From assembly GCA_009823395.1 (NCBI GenBank), contig CM020510.1, positions 15,871,773 to 15,935,772 of the forward strand: 64,000 nucleotides of DNA. The letters run 5' to 3'. The notes beneath the pieces were generated by a model. The model searched no databases, was not told where the DNA came from, and saw nothing but the letters and a program-made list of their open reading frames with translations. The first letter of the stretch is position 1, and each line of letters starts with the position of its first letter. The translations under genes were made by a program, and so were the position numbers. Below are positions 1 to 13,000 of this stretch, piece after piece. This stretch comes from Thamnaconus septentrionalis. Its lineage: Eukaryota; Chordata; Actinopteri; Tetraodontiformes; Monacanthidae.

Positions 1-95
1 GATGTTTTATTGGCTTCATTTTCCTTATCTTAAAACATCAACCATTCAATTAAGTTGCAGAAATTGTCTTCCTACAATCAAGATAATATCCTCAC

Positions 96-2078
96 CTTTT
101 CCCAGCTTGCAATTGAACAAATCCTCCCAGAACTGAGTGAGCACTGGAGAGGCTGCAACTTTAGATGGAGAGAGATCCAGCAGGAATTCTCTCAGACCAG
201 GGATGACAGATCTCTGAATGCCGAATCCTATGGCTCCAGCACAGAAGTTGAACTGCAGCAAGTCTTGGTAGACAACCCAAGCCTCACTGCCGATCCACTG
301 GCGGGATGGTGATGGTTCACGCGACAGCTCCTCAAAGAGGATTTTAACGTCTCCGGGGGCTGCAAATACAACAATAACTGTTGCTGTCGATCTACAGAAA
401 GATAAAAAATATGTCGCGTTGTCGTGAAAAAAATAAATTTAGCAGAGAAATTAATAAACTCAAAGCAGATTCATAGTACATTTAAAAAAAAGCCTCATTA
501 GACAGAAGTGATGTAGTTAAACAGAAATAAATACATATTCAAATTAAAAATGTCCTTGTTAAGATATATATCAAATACACAATAAAATCAGGGTATTCCG
601 CTTATTCAGTTTGAAAATACAGGAAAGAGGAATTGATCCTGACTCATGTCTGAAGGGATCAAACAGTCTGAGAAAGAAATATTTGACTTGGATTAGCTAA
701 AGACAAAATAAAAGTCAAATTACAGGGATTTAAAAATTGTAATTTGGCAGGGATTCTAGTAATGAAATAGCTCTCAGCAGAAAACAAAGCAAAACAATAA
801 ACTAAAAACAAACAGGGTAATGGGAACAACACCTGCGAATTACATCAGCTACTCTCTTGATCTTGCTTTGAGGGTTGGCCCGGTAGAAAGACTCAGAGTA
901 TTCCACACAGATCCCCTCCTTCTTGGCTGCCTTCAGGAAGGAAGCCATGCCATTATTGCCATAGTCTGAATCTGAATGTATTGCACCAATCCAGGTCCAG
1001 CCAAAGTGTTTGACCAGTTTGGCCAGTGCATCAGCCTGATACTGGTCACTGGGGATGGTTCTGAAGAAGGTTGGATGCTGCTGTTTATCAGACAGGCAAG
1101 CACAAGTTGAAAAGTGGCTCACCTGAAAGAGGCAAAACATATTTTACATGTGACAGGACATATAACAGTTCAAATACTTCCAAAAATGGGTGCATTTACA
1201 AGTGGAATGTTGAAGGCTCGCATGACACGGGACATGCTGATGGATCGAGTGGATCCAGAATCGCCAACAATAGCCACCACTGCACCAGACTGTGAACAGT
1301 TTTCACTGGTGTGAAACACTAGGTCGCGACCATTCAGTAGCTGGAAGGTCATTTGCACGGCAAGAGGCACTGTGGCACACGAGTCATGGATCTGATAACC
1401 AAGTGTGACTCCTGGGAGAAGCTCCGTACTGTTGTTAATCTCATCTATGGCAAAGACCATTGCATGAGAGTGGCGAAGCTTATAGGGGAAGAGTCTGTTT
1501 GAAAGCAGTTGACATTATAAATACAATTAATATAAAGTCACAAGATATACTTCCAGATTTTGACATTTTAAGAAAAAAGAACAGGAGGTAATCAGAAATC
1601 ATACTTCAAATATGACTAATGTTCAAGTAAATAAAAATCAAGTGAATGCAAATTTAAATTTACAAGGTTTAAATACAGCATTGTAGCTCTGCAATACATT
1701 TTTGAACATTAAATTATTAATTATATCAGATTTAATCCTACTTTTGTCATCACTTTCTTTCACTGACCTCCCTGTGCACCGTGATGGTTCAGGCTTGGTG
1801 GTGTATTCATGATTCACCTCCACTATGTAGCTGTGGATTGAGAAAACTCCTCCAATTATGTAGTCTCCATCCATTGAAAATGCAGGTTCACGGGTTGAAC
1901 CCTGTCGCTCACATTTCAGAGAAAAACCATATGTTCTGTCACCCGCAGCAGCTCTTTCCTCTTCTCGCCCGCCCTGCTGTGTCACTTGAGTCCCAGGAAC
2001 ATTTGTGGCGAGCAGAGAGTTCAGTGTACACACAATCAGACACATCACTAACTCTATGAAGATAACAGAGAACGCCAT
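96..2078 (-). CDS. Gene 1: OlfC/V2R-like receptor, subtype A, 3' end beyond left edge
   Basis: Olfactory family C GPCR, plasma membrane. Exons in reading order: 1768-2078 (ATG at 2078; signal peptide beginning [10 protein letters not shown]), 1200-1494, 833-1122, 96-391. These encode the first part of the Venus-flytrap domain, including [13 protein letters not shown] (the loop that holds the amino-acid backbone in this family), FGWTWIGA and SDSDYG. Lengths of 311/295/290/296 bp match gene 2 exactly, and no stop or frameshift is seen. Bases 1-95 are intron; by comparison with gene 2 the next exon begins about 27 bp left of the window, so the linker and 7TM exons are not visible. The acceptor of exon 2 carries a small insertion (ttcaaacag instead of ctttcag) but remains AG. 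Family assignment is firm; whether the whole gene is functional cannot be judged. Confidence 0.88.
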
Positions 2079-2111
2079 CCTTCAACTGCCTGTGGACAAA
2101 GGGTACTAGAG

Positions 2112-2119
2112 TTTATATA
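2112..2119 (-). promoter_or_regulatory. TATA-like box of gene 1
   Basis: TATATAAA on the minus strand, 34 bp upstream of the ATG. The same motif stands at 34-35 bp in all nine array genes. A YAG about 13 nt before the ATG (tgtccacag) could instead be a 3' splice site of an untranslated first exon. Confidence 0.5.
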
Positions 2120-2325
2120 GATTTTCAGAGAGGTTTCCCTCATGGAACCATGAGGTCATCAGCTTAATGAATAATGAGAAACAAAAGAGACATGTTTGAT
2201 GGATGCGTTCCCAGGTTTTTATGAGTGACTAATTCATGTTTGTATTCCTTCTCCCTATTTTTGCATTACATTTTGGTGTGGTTGGTGAAAGAGACATTTG
2301 GGGAAAGGAGGTTTTGTTTTTAAAT

Positions 2326-2331
2326 TTTATT
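2326..2331 (-). terminator. Candidate polyadenylation signal of gene 2
   Basis: AATAAA on the minus strand, about 280 bp after the gene 2 stop. It lies in a block (gaaag..ggaggtttt..taaattttatt) repeated at the same place behind genes 3, 4, 5 and 6. Confidence 0.4.
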
Positions 2332-2404
2332 ATTTTTTTTTCAAACTAAAGCGTGATTATAATCTTTCAGGATCCTGGAATGCTCTTAAAACATTAATGA
2401 GATT

Positions 2405-2406
<2 letters not shown>

Positions 2407-2468
<62 letters not shown>
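2407..2468. repeat. (CA)n microsatellite
   Basis: Uninterrupted CA dinucleotides of about 60 bp in the 528-bp spacer between the ATG of gene 1 and the stop of gene 2. The homologous site behind gene 3 holds (TA)n. Apart from the gene 1 promoter and the candidate poly(A) signal I see nothing else in this spacer. Confidence 0.97.
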
Positions 2469-2472
<4 letters not shown>

Positions 2473-2606
2473 TGGAATTTTTTCCAACAACATGTCTCTA
2501 AATCTTTAACTCTAACACCTTCTAGAGTAAACTTTGAGATTAAAGCCTATGTTCAATATCATATGAAAACCATATGCATGTCAGTTCCAAAGTTGACACC
2601 ATTTAA

Positions 2607-5600
2607 TTAATTTTTGTTCATTAAATTTTTCTTAGTATTCCTCTCTGACTTCAACACTATAATGAAGCACTTTGGAGCAAATATGCAGAGAAGTAGCCCA
2701 AAACTGGAAGCCAAAATGGCAAAGATCTCCACAGCCACAGTAAATTTTCCAGGAGAGCTGACATATGCTGGGATAAATGTGATCCACACAGCACAGAATA
2801 TCAGCATGCTGAAGGTGATGAACTTGGCTTCATTAAAATTATCTGGGAGTTTCCGAGCCAGGACTGCCAAGACCAAGCAAAACACAGCTAGTAGGCCAAT
2901 GTAGCCCAGAACGGCCCAGAACCCAATAGCTGAGCCTAATGCACACTCCAGAATGATTCTCTTCTTATATATGGTCAGATTTTTCTTTGGCAAAGGGGGA
3001 CTGAGAACCAACCAAAGTGTACAAATTAACACTTGTATAGATGTGAAAGACACAACTGTAATCCTCTGCTGTGGAGGACCAAACCATTTCATGACATTAC
3101 TGCCAGGAAGTGTTGCTCTGAAGGCCATGAGCACAACAATTGTTTTTCCCAGAACACAAGAGATGCAGAGGACGAAGGTGATGCCGAACGCTGTGTGTCG
3201 CAGCATGCAGGACCACTGGGACGGAGCTCCAATGAAGGTCAGCGAACACAAGAAACACAAAGTGAGGGAGAAGAGAAGCAGGAAGCTCAGCTCAGAGTTG
3301 TTGGCTCTGACAATAGGAGAGTTTCTATGGTGGAAGAACACTGCTGCTGTTCCAATGGCCAGGCAGGCACCACCAACTGAGAATGCTGCCAAGATGATTC
3401 CCAAGACCTCATGGAAGGAGAGATACTCAACAGGCTTTGGGAGACAAGTGTCTCTTTGTGCATTTGGCCAGAACTCCTCAGGGCATGGAACACAGTCAGG
3501 GGAATCTGAAAAGTCAGAGAAGTTGTTTAGTTAATTCACATGTGACATTGTGATCATGGAGAATAAATCCCAACAAGTACCTGTAACATTGCTAATCTCC
3601 CCTTCTGGACAATGTAAACAGTCATAACAGCATGTGGGTTTTCCTTTCTGCAGCATTTTCCGAGTTCCTGGAGGACAGCTGTTGCTGCACACTGACACAG
3701 GAACCTGCAACATAGAATTAGAAACAGAAACATTCATTGTGCTTAATGCCTTTCAAGTCTATATCAAATAATGCAACAGAAGTTTTTCATCTTACGTTTG
3801 TACTTCCATCCATCCAGGTGATGTTCCTGTGGATATGGAACTCTTGGCCCTCTGGCAGTGAGGCATCGTAGAGCCCTACAGCCACCAGCTCAATGTTGCC
3901 ACTCTCTCCTTTTTTCCAGTTAACAAGCTCATACCTAGCCACAGGATCTCCATTTACATCAAATGACACATCATGACCATTCTGGGTAAAATTAACTTTC
4001 TTCAGCTGAGTCAGAACCTGGGACAAAAGATTAGGATTGTCGCAAAGATTATACTTCTCATGGATTTCCATGAAAGATTTTCAGGAAACGCAAGTGATAT
4101 TTTTGAACAATTGAAGCAAAAGACAACATGAAAAAAAAAAAAACATTTTCATTTTCAATGAGTTTCTTAATGCACCAAAACAGTTCATCAGGTTGTTCAA
4201 AGGTACATGGAGGTGGATGTTGTGAATTTTGCACAAGCTTATTTCAAGGGTAGAGGGTGACTGTTATCCAATCGTGTTTGCAGTCAGCAGTGTAAAAAAT
4301 ATGAGGCAATTACAACAGTGAACCACAACTGCTAAAACTACCACTCTACCATTCTGATAAAAGCAGGAATGTATGGCCTGTTTCACCCCATCAGCTCTGC
4401 GTACTGACAGATTGTATCTTTACCCTGATGGTACCCAGAACATAGATTCACACTTTAAGTGATGGTTTGCATCAGCCAAGTTTGATGTCTTCGTGAACTA
4501 GAACTTATGGTGTCCCCTTCCATTTTACTGCACATCTTGTAGATATAATTCTGGCGGTTTTCAAATCCTTTATTATTCTTTTTGTTTCTGTAAACCATCC
4601 TCTGTCATTTTTGCTTAGAAATCTTTTTTTTTTTTTATTTCTATCCTGCCAGAAAATGCACAATTGTCATGAGACTTGCATTATAAGACTAAAATTTATT
4701 TTTTTGAGTGCTATGAGGCAAGGAACTACATAATTTAAGATCAGAATATATTTTCTGTATAAAAACATAGCATTAATTGCAAAATTTTGATTTATTTTGA
4801 CATACCTGTCTAGGCTTTAGTTTAATGGATTTGTCGCACTGAGTTGTGGAATTTGTTTTTCGACAAATGGCATCATGAGTAGCATGTGCTATTGCATACA
4901 CGGCCTTGTACACCATAGTGGTAACTCTAAACTGGGATGTGCCAGTGTAATGGATCTGAAGAGCCTCCATGTCTTCTGATCCATTGCATACACGCTCCTC
5001 TGGGGCTGAGGCTGAAAATACGAAGAGATGCAAATTTGATGTTTTATTGGCTTCATTTTCCTTATCTTATAACATCCAACCATTCAATTAAGGTACAGAA
5101 ATTGTCTTCCTACAATCAAGATAATATCCTCACCTTTTCCCAGCTTGCAGTTGAACAAATCCTCCCAGAACTGAGTGAGCACTGGAGAGGCTGCAACTTT
5201 AGATGGAGAGAGATCCAGCAGGAATTCTCTCAGACCAGGGATGACAGATCTCTGAATACCGAATCCTATGGCTCCAGCACAGAAGTTGAACTGCAGCATG
5301 TCTTGGTAGGCAACCCAAGACTCACTGCCGATCCACTGGCGGGATGGTGATGGTTCACGCGACAGCTCCTCAAAGAGGATTTTAACGTCTCCAGGGGCTG
5401 CAAATGCAACTATAACTGTTGCTGTCGATCTACAGAAAGTTTATGAAAAACATTGCGTTTTCGTGAAAAAATAAATTTAACAGAAAAATTAATAAACTCA
5501 AACAACGTAAATTCATAGTACATTTAAAACAGCCTCATTAGACAGAAGTTATGTAGTTAAACAGATATAAATACATATTCAAAATAAAAATGTCCTTGTT

Positions 5601-7128
5601 AAGATATATATTTATGTACACAATAAAAACAGGGTATTCCGCTTACTCAGTTTTAAAATACAGGAAAGAGAAATGGATCCTGAGTCATTGTTTTAAGGGA
5701 TCAAGCCGTCTGAGAAATAAATATTTGACTTGGATTAACAGAAGACCAAATAAAAGTCAAATTACAGGGATTTAAAAAATTGTAGCTTTGCAGCGATCCT
5801 AATAATGAAATTGCTCTCAGCAGAAAAAAACAAACAAAATGAAAAACAATAAATTAAAAACAAACAAGGTAATGCGAGCGACACCTGCGGATTACATCAG
5901 CTACTCTCTTGATCCTGCTTTGAGGGTTGGTCCGGTAGAAAGGCTCAGTGTATTCCACACAGATCCCCTCCTTCTTGGCTGCCTTGAGGAAGGAAGCCAT
6001 GCCATTACTGCCGTAGTCTGAATCTGAATGTATTGCACCAATCCAAGTCCAGCCAAAGTGTTTGACCAGCTTGGCCAGTGCATCAGCCTGAAACTGGTCA
6101 CTGGGGATGGTTCTGAAGAAGGTTGGATGCTGCTGCTTATCAGACAGGCAAGCACAAGTGGCAAAGTGACTCACCTGAAAGACACAATGCAAATGTTACA
6201 TGTGAAAGGACATTTAACAGTTCAAATGCTTGAAAAATGAGTGTATTTACAAGTGGAATGTTGAAGGATCCTGTGACACGTGACATGCTGATGGATGGAG
6301 TGGATCCTGACTCGCCGACAATTGCCACCACTGCACCAGACTGTGAACAGTTGTCACTGGTGTGAAACACTGGGTCGCGACCATTCAGGAGCTGGAAGGT
6401 CATTTGCACGGCAAGAGGCACTGTGGCACACGAGTCATGGATCTGATAACCAAGTGTGACTCCTGGGAGAAGCTCCGTACTGTTGTTAATCTCATTTATG
6501 GCAAAGACCATTGCATGAGAGTGGCGAAGCTTATAGGGGAAGAGTCTGAAAGCAGTTGACAATATGAATACAATTAATCTGAATTCACAAGATACACTTC
6601 CATATTTTGACAACATTTGAAGAAAGAAACAACCTTGGTAATCAGAAACAATACTCCAAATATTAATAATCTTAAAGTAAATAAAAATCAATTGTATGCA
6701 AAATTTAATTTGAAAGGTTTAAATTAAGCTTTGTAATTTTGCAATATGTTTTAGAACATTAATTTATTATTTCAATTACATTTAATCTTACTTTATTAAT
6801 TACTTTCTTTCACTGACCTCCCTGTACACCGTGATGGTTCAGGCTTGGTGGTGTATTCATGAGTCACCTCCTCTATGTAAGTATGTATTGAGAAAACTCC
6901 TCCAATTATGTAGTCTCCATCCATTGAAAATGCAGGTTCACGCGCTGAACCCTGTCGCTCACATTTCAGAGAAAAACCATCTGCTCTGTCACCCGTAGCA
7001 GCTCTTTCTTCTTCACGCCCTCCCTGCTGTGTCACTTGAGTCCCAGGAACATTTGTGGCAAGCAGAGAGTTCAGCGTACACACAATCAGATACATCATTA
7101 ACTCTATGAAGACAACAGAGAACGCCAT
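2607..7128 (-). CDS. Gene 2: complete OlfC/V2R-like receptor, subtype A (reference structure)
   Basis: Exons in reading order: 6818-7128, 6251-6545, 5885-6174, 5134-5429, 4806-5011, 3796-4017, 3581-3704, 2607-3505; 2643 bp, 880 residues, all borders GT/AG and phases consistent. Signal peptide at about residues 1-22; Venus-flytrap domain to about residue 510 with GESGSTPS and SDSDYG; nine-cysteine linker coded by exon 7 and the start of exon 8 (SVCSNSC, CCYDC, CPEEFWP); seven transmembrane helices from about residue 613 to 860 with [28 protein letters not shown] and [10 protein letters not shown]; short tail ending in NKN. Length is normal for V2R-type receptors. The ancestral large third exon is split in three (290+296+206 bp). 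The intron before exon 6 is about 790 bp and holds nothing recognisable. Expected role from family knowledge: amino-acid odorant receptor of microvillous olfactory neurons. No lesion seen. Confidence 0.92.
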
Positions 7129-7161
7129 CCTTCAACTGCCTGTGGACAAAGGGTACTACAG

Positions 7162-7169
7162 TTTATATA
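7162..7169 (-). promoter_or_regulatory. TATA-like box of gene 2
   Basis: TATATAAA 34 bp upstream of the ATG at 7128, in the same sequence context as gene 1. Confidence 0.5.
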
Positions 7170-7375
7170 GATTTTCAGAGAGGTTTCCCTCATGGAATCA
7201 TGAGGTCATCAGCTTGATGAATAATGAGAAACAAAAGAGACATGTTTGATGGACACATTCCCAGGTTTTTATGAGTGACTAATTCATGTTTGTATTCCTT
7301 CTACCTTTATTTGCATTACATTTTGGTGTCGTTGGTGAAAGAGACAATTGGGGAAAGGAAGTTTTCATTTTAAAT

Positions 7376-7381
7376 TTTATT
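7376..7381 (-). terminator. Candidate polyadenylation signal of gene 3
   Basis: AATAAA on the minus strand about 420 bp after the gene 3 stop, in the same conserved context as behind gene 2. The greater distance is due to the TA/RTE insertion between stop and signal. Confidence 0.35.
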
Positions 7382-7404
7382 AATGCTTATAAAACATTAC
7401 TGAT

Positions 7405-7662
<258 letters not shown>

Positions 7663-7800
7663 CAGACACACACAAACTCTTTTTTTCCAACATGTCTCTA
7701 AAGCTCAAAGTCTGACACTTTCCTGAGTTAACTTTAGCCTATGTTCAATATCATATATAAAAACCATATGCATGTCAGTTCCAAAGTTGACACCATTTAA

Positions 7801-9206
7801 TTAATTTTTGTTCATTAAATGTTTCTTTGTATTCCTCTCTGGCTTCAACACTATAATGAAGCACTTGGGAGCAAATATGCAGAGCATTAGCCCAAAACTG
7901 GAAGCCAAAATGGCAAAGATCTCCACAGCCACTGTAAATTTTCCAGGAGAGCTGACATACGCTGGGATAAATGTGATCCACACAGCACAGAATATCAGCA
8001 TGCTGAAGGTGATGAACTTGGCTTCATTAAAATTATCTGGGAGTTTCCGAGCCAGGACTGCCAAGACCAAGCAAAACACAGCTAGTAGGCCAATGTAGCC
8101 CAGAACGGCCCAGAACCCAATAGCTGAGCCTAATGCACACTCCAGAATGATTCTCCTCTTGTATATGGTCAGGTTTTTCTTTGGAAAAGGGGGACTGAGA
8201 ACCAACCAAAGTGTACAAATTAACACTTGTATAGATGTGAAAGACACAACTGTAATCCTCTGCTGTGGAGGACCAAACCATTTCATGACATTACTGCCAG
8301 GAAGTGTTGCTCTGAAGGCCATGAGCACAACTATTGTTTTTCCCAGAACACAAGAGATGCAGAGGACGAAGGTGATGCCGAAAGCTGTGTGTCGCAGCAT
8401 GCAGGACCACTGGGACGGAGCTCCAATGAAGGTCAGCGAACACAAGAAACACAAAGTGAGGGAGAAGAGAAGCAGGAAGCTCAGCTCAGAGTTGTTGGCT
8501 CTGACAATAGGAGAGTTTCTATGGCGGAAGAACACTGCTGCTGTTCCAATGGCCAGGCAGGCACCACCAACTGAGAATGCTGCCAAGATGATTCCCAAGA
8601 CCTCATGGAAGGAGAGATACTCAACAGGCTTTGGGAGACAAGTGTCTCTTTGTGCATTTGGCCAGAACTCCTCAGGGCATGGAACACAGTCAGGGGAATC
8701 TGAAAAGGTAGAACATGTATTTATTTAATCCACATAGGACATTGTAGTTCTGAATAATAAATAAAAATAGGTACCTGTAACATTGCTAATCTCCCCTTCT
8801 GGACAATGTAAACAGTCATAACAGCAGGTGGGTTTTCCTTTCTGCAGCATTTTCCGAGTTCCTGGAGGACAGCTGTTGCTGCACACTGAAACAGGAACCT
8901 GCAACATAGAATTAGAAACAGAAACATTCAGCGTTTTTGTTTCTTTCAAGTCTATTTCAAATCATGCAACTCTTTTCATCTGACCTGTGTGTTTCCATCC
9001 ATCCAGCTGATGTTCCTGTGGATATGGAACTCTTGGCCCTCTGGCAGTGAGGCATCGTAGAGCCCTACAGCCACCAGCTCAATGATATCGCTCTCTCCTT
9101 TTTTCCAGTTAACAAGCTCATACCTGGCCACAGGATCCCCATTTACATCAAATGACACATCATGACCATTCTGGGTAAAATTGACTTTCTTCAGCCGAGT
9201 CAGAAC
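7801..9206 (-). CDS. Gene 3: last three exons of an OlfC/V2R-like receptor, subtype A
   Basis: Exons in reading order: 8985-9206 (222 bp), 8775-8898 (124 bp), 7801-8699 (899 bp, 7TM). They encode the end of the Venus-flytrap domain ([23 protein letters not shown]), the cysteine linker and the full seven-helix domain ending NKN. All three are open and of standard length. The donor of the preceding exon is still readable at about 10024 (actgacctg), after which the sequence degenerates. The upstream exons are therefore missing or unreadable in the abnormal block; a subtype-A exon 1 reappears at 19229-19539 and is the likeliest 5' end. Intron 7 (8700-8774) is almost identical to that of gene 5. 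Receptor identity is sure; intactness cannot be judged. Confidence 0.82.
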
Positions 9207-10032
9207 CTGGAACAAGAGATTCATATAGTTACAAACACTCATGGATTTCCATGACAGATTTTCAGGAAACAAAAGTGATATATTAAAAAAACGGAAGCTA
9301 AAGACAGCATAAAAAAAACAAAACATTTTCATTTTCGATGAGTGACTTAATGCACCAAAACAGTTCATCAGGTTGTTCAAAGGTAAATGGAGGTGGATGT
9401 TGTGAATTTTGCACAAGCTTAATTCAAGGGTAGAGGGTAACTGTTATTCACTCATGTTTGCAGCCAGCAGTGTAAAACATATGAGGCAATTACAACAGTA
9501 AACAACAAATGCAAGAACTACCACAGTTTACAAATCTGATAAAAGCAGGAATGTATGGCCTGTTTCACCCCATCAGCTCTGCATACTGACAGATTGTATC
9601 TTTACCCTGATGGTACCCAGAACATAGATCCACACTTTAAATGATGGCTTGGATCGGCCAAGATTGATGTCTTTATGGACCAGAACTGACTGTGTTAACT
9701 TCAATTTTCCTGTATATAATTCTGGCGGTTTCCAAATACTTTATTTATTTATTTTTTTGTTTTTTTTCTGGAAACCCTTCTCTGTCGTTTGTGCTTGAAC
9801 ATTTTGTTCAAAAAAATATAATTTTTTTTTCTTTCCTTCATTTTTTAAAAAAAAATTCTCACCAGCCCAGAAAATGCACAATTGTCATGAGACTTGCAAT
9901 ACATTCCTAAGATCGTAAAATTTTGTGTGCTATGAGGCAAGGAACTACATAACTTGAAATCACAAAGTATTTTCTGTGTATACACAAAACATTAATTGCA
10001 AGATTTGGATTCATTTTGACTGACCTGTTTAA

Positions 10033-13000
10033 CCTGGTATGGTTGCAAGCTTCCCAAAGAATTTTGTGTTCCCATGGCAAAGCTAATTTGTGATCACAAA
10101 AGTTTTGAAAAACATTCTTTAAAAAAAAATTTGTTTAATTGAACAAAGTTTTCTTAATTTAAAAATGTCTTAGTGAATTGTTTAAAAGATTAAATACTTT
10201 TAAAATGAAAATACATTGTTAAATTATATTTATGTTAAAAAAAAAGGGTTTTCCGCTTATTCAATAAAATCCGGAAAGGAAATGGAGATCATTTTTGAAT
10301 CAAAAGGTTAAAAAAATATTTGTCGGGATTTTTAAAATAAAAAAACCAAATTTTTTAATTTGCACCTTTAAAATGAATAAATTTTAAAAAAAAATAAAAA
10401 TTTTCCCTAACCCAAAAATTTGGGCCAAATTTGGACCAAGTTCCCCGGGGGGCCCCAAAGTCCCGGATCCCGGGCTTTTTTTAAAAATTTAAAAATTTTT
10501 AAATTATAAATTTAATTTTTTTTTTTTTTTTTAATTTTTTTTTTAAAAATTTAAATTTTTTTTTTTTTTGAAAACCCTTTCAAAATTGTTTTAAATAAAA
10601 AATTAAATTTTTTTTTCAAAAAAAACCAAAATTGTTTAAAAATCAATTATTTTCTTTAAACAAATTTTACAAAAAAGGGGAAATTAAAATTTTTTTTTTT
10701 TCTAAAAAATTTTTTTTGGGATTTAAAATTTGTTTTAGGGTTTTATTAAAAAGGGGGCAAAAAATTGGGAAAATTTGTTTTCCCCAAATGCCAAAAATAC
10801 CCAAAATCCTTTTGAACAAAGGGTATTTATTCAAAATTCTTCTTGGTTTTCCTTAAAAACCTCATTTTCCCCTTGGGCAAACGAATGGGAGACCAACTTT
10901 AATGGGGAATTTTCCACTCCTAAAAACCGGGGGGTTCCCAAAAATTATTCCCTTTTTCCAGCGCTTTGGCAAAACCCCACCCTGGCCAACCAAATTTGGG
11001 GGGAGAGGTTCCAAAAGGAAGTTTTAAAGGGAAAGGTCCCGGGGAATGCTAAAGTGGCCCTGAAAAAGGGGCTTTTGGAAAAATGGGGGAAAAATTTACC
11101 GATTTCCCAAGAATTTTAAACTTTCCGGGTGTGAATTTGGTTAAATTAAAAAGTTTGGTTTAAGTTGGAAATTTTAAAAAAAATTAAATATTATTAAAAG
11201 TTAAAAAATTTCCCTTTTATTTTAAAAAAAATTTCGAAAAAAATATTAAAATTTAAATTTTTAAAAAAATTTTAAATTTCAAATTTAAAAAAGGGGCAAT
11301 TTTAAGTTAAAATTTAAAAAAAAAATAAAAAAATAACCTTTTTAAATTTTCCCATCCTTGGATTTTGGGGGGTTACTGAAACCCCCCTTTTGGTTTAAAG
11401 GGTTTTTAAAAATTTTAAAATTTGGGGGTTTTGGTTTCAATTTCCGGAAAAACCATTTTGGGGTTTCCGGGTTGGGACCCCGGAAATGGGCCTTTGAAAC
11501 CCTGAAAATTTTTTGGGAAAGAAAGTCCCTTTTAAAATTTCTTTTTTTCAGAAGGGGGGGGTTCCAATTAAAAGAAGAAGAAAACCCCTTTTAAAATTTT
11601 CCAGTTTGGAATCTTTCCCCGCATCCCGGGGGTTAAAAGGATTGGGGGTTTTTTTTAAAAAACAAGAAAAAGGTGGGAACTAAAGGGAAATCTTTTAAAA
11701 TTAAAAAAAAAAAAAAAAAAAAAAATTTTTAAAAAAAATTTAAATTTTCAAATTTTAATTAAAATTTAATCATAAAAATTAGAAAAAAGCAAAACCTTTT
11801 TAAAAATTTTTTTTTTAAACAAAAACCCCAAATTCAACCCTTCCCAACCCCGGGCACTAAACCAGGGGGTTGAATTGATTTCCCCCAGGATTAAAATTTT
11901 TTTCCCTTTTTAAAATTTATTTGGCAAAGCCCCACAAAAACCACCCGGGGGACGTTTGGCCCCCTTTTTTTTTAAAATTTTTGGGGGGGAACCCAATTTA
12001 CAAAAATTTTAAGAAAAAAACAACTTAAATCGGGAAAAACCAATTAATTAATTTAAAAACTTAAATGAGAAAAATTTTTTTGCAACATTTTTTTAAAAAA
12101 TTGGGGGTTAGAAAAGGAAAATTTTTTAATTTTTCAAAAACCAAAAAATTAAAAAACAAAACCCCGCCCCGGGGGAAAAATTTTTTGGGGAAATCTCTTT
12201 CCCCTTTTGGGGAAAAAAAACCCCAAATTTGTTCCCACCAAAAAAATCATTTTGGGAAAATTTTTTTTTTGGAAAACCTTTAACCGAGAAATTGGGGCCC
12301 CTTGGGATTAAATCCCAGGACATTTTTTGGGGGAAAATTCAAATGTAACCAATTTGCACTTAACCTTTTAAAAAACAGAGGGGTCCCCCAAAAACCCTTT
12401 TGGAAAGTCCAAAGGAAAACGAAGGCCCCAAAAAAAAAATTTTTTGAAAAGAAAAAAAACCAGTTTTCACTTTATTTTTTAACCAAACATTTTGGAAAAC
12501 CTTCTCCTGGGGGAAAACCCAAAAATTTTTTCCAAAAAACAAGGCAAAAGGGGGTTTTTAAAAAAATCAATAAAGGGGGAAAAATTTAAAACCCGGAAGT
12601 CCAATTTTAAATTAAAAAAGGGAAAAAACCCGGGCCAACAGCCCAAAACACAAATTTTTAAAATTAAAAACCCTAAAAAAATTTAAATTTTGGGGTTTCT
12701 TTCAAAAAATTGGGAAATGGAGTTTAAATTGAAAACAAAAAATTTTGTTATTAAATGTTTTTTTTGGAAAAAATCAACGGAAAAAAATTCCCTTTCCCTT
12801 AAAATAAAGGGCCTTTTCCCCAAATTTTTCCGGAGAAATTTTTCCCCGGAGAAAAGTTAAACAAAATTTCTTTGGAAAAGTTTATCAAAAAAAGTTTTAT
12901 CCCTTTTGGGGTAATTTTTTTATTTTTTTTTGGGAGTTTTCCCCCGGAAACCCCCCAAACAAACCAAAAGGGCCAAATTTTAAACGAAAGACCCAAATTT

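Noticed and set aside
2953..3534. Plus-strand open frames of 115 and about 193-210 codons opposite the 7TM exon in most array genes
   Set aside because: They are antisense shadows kept open only because the 7TM exon is so similar between copies. No splice, start context or domain supports them, and the minus frame has full family homology.
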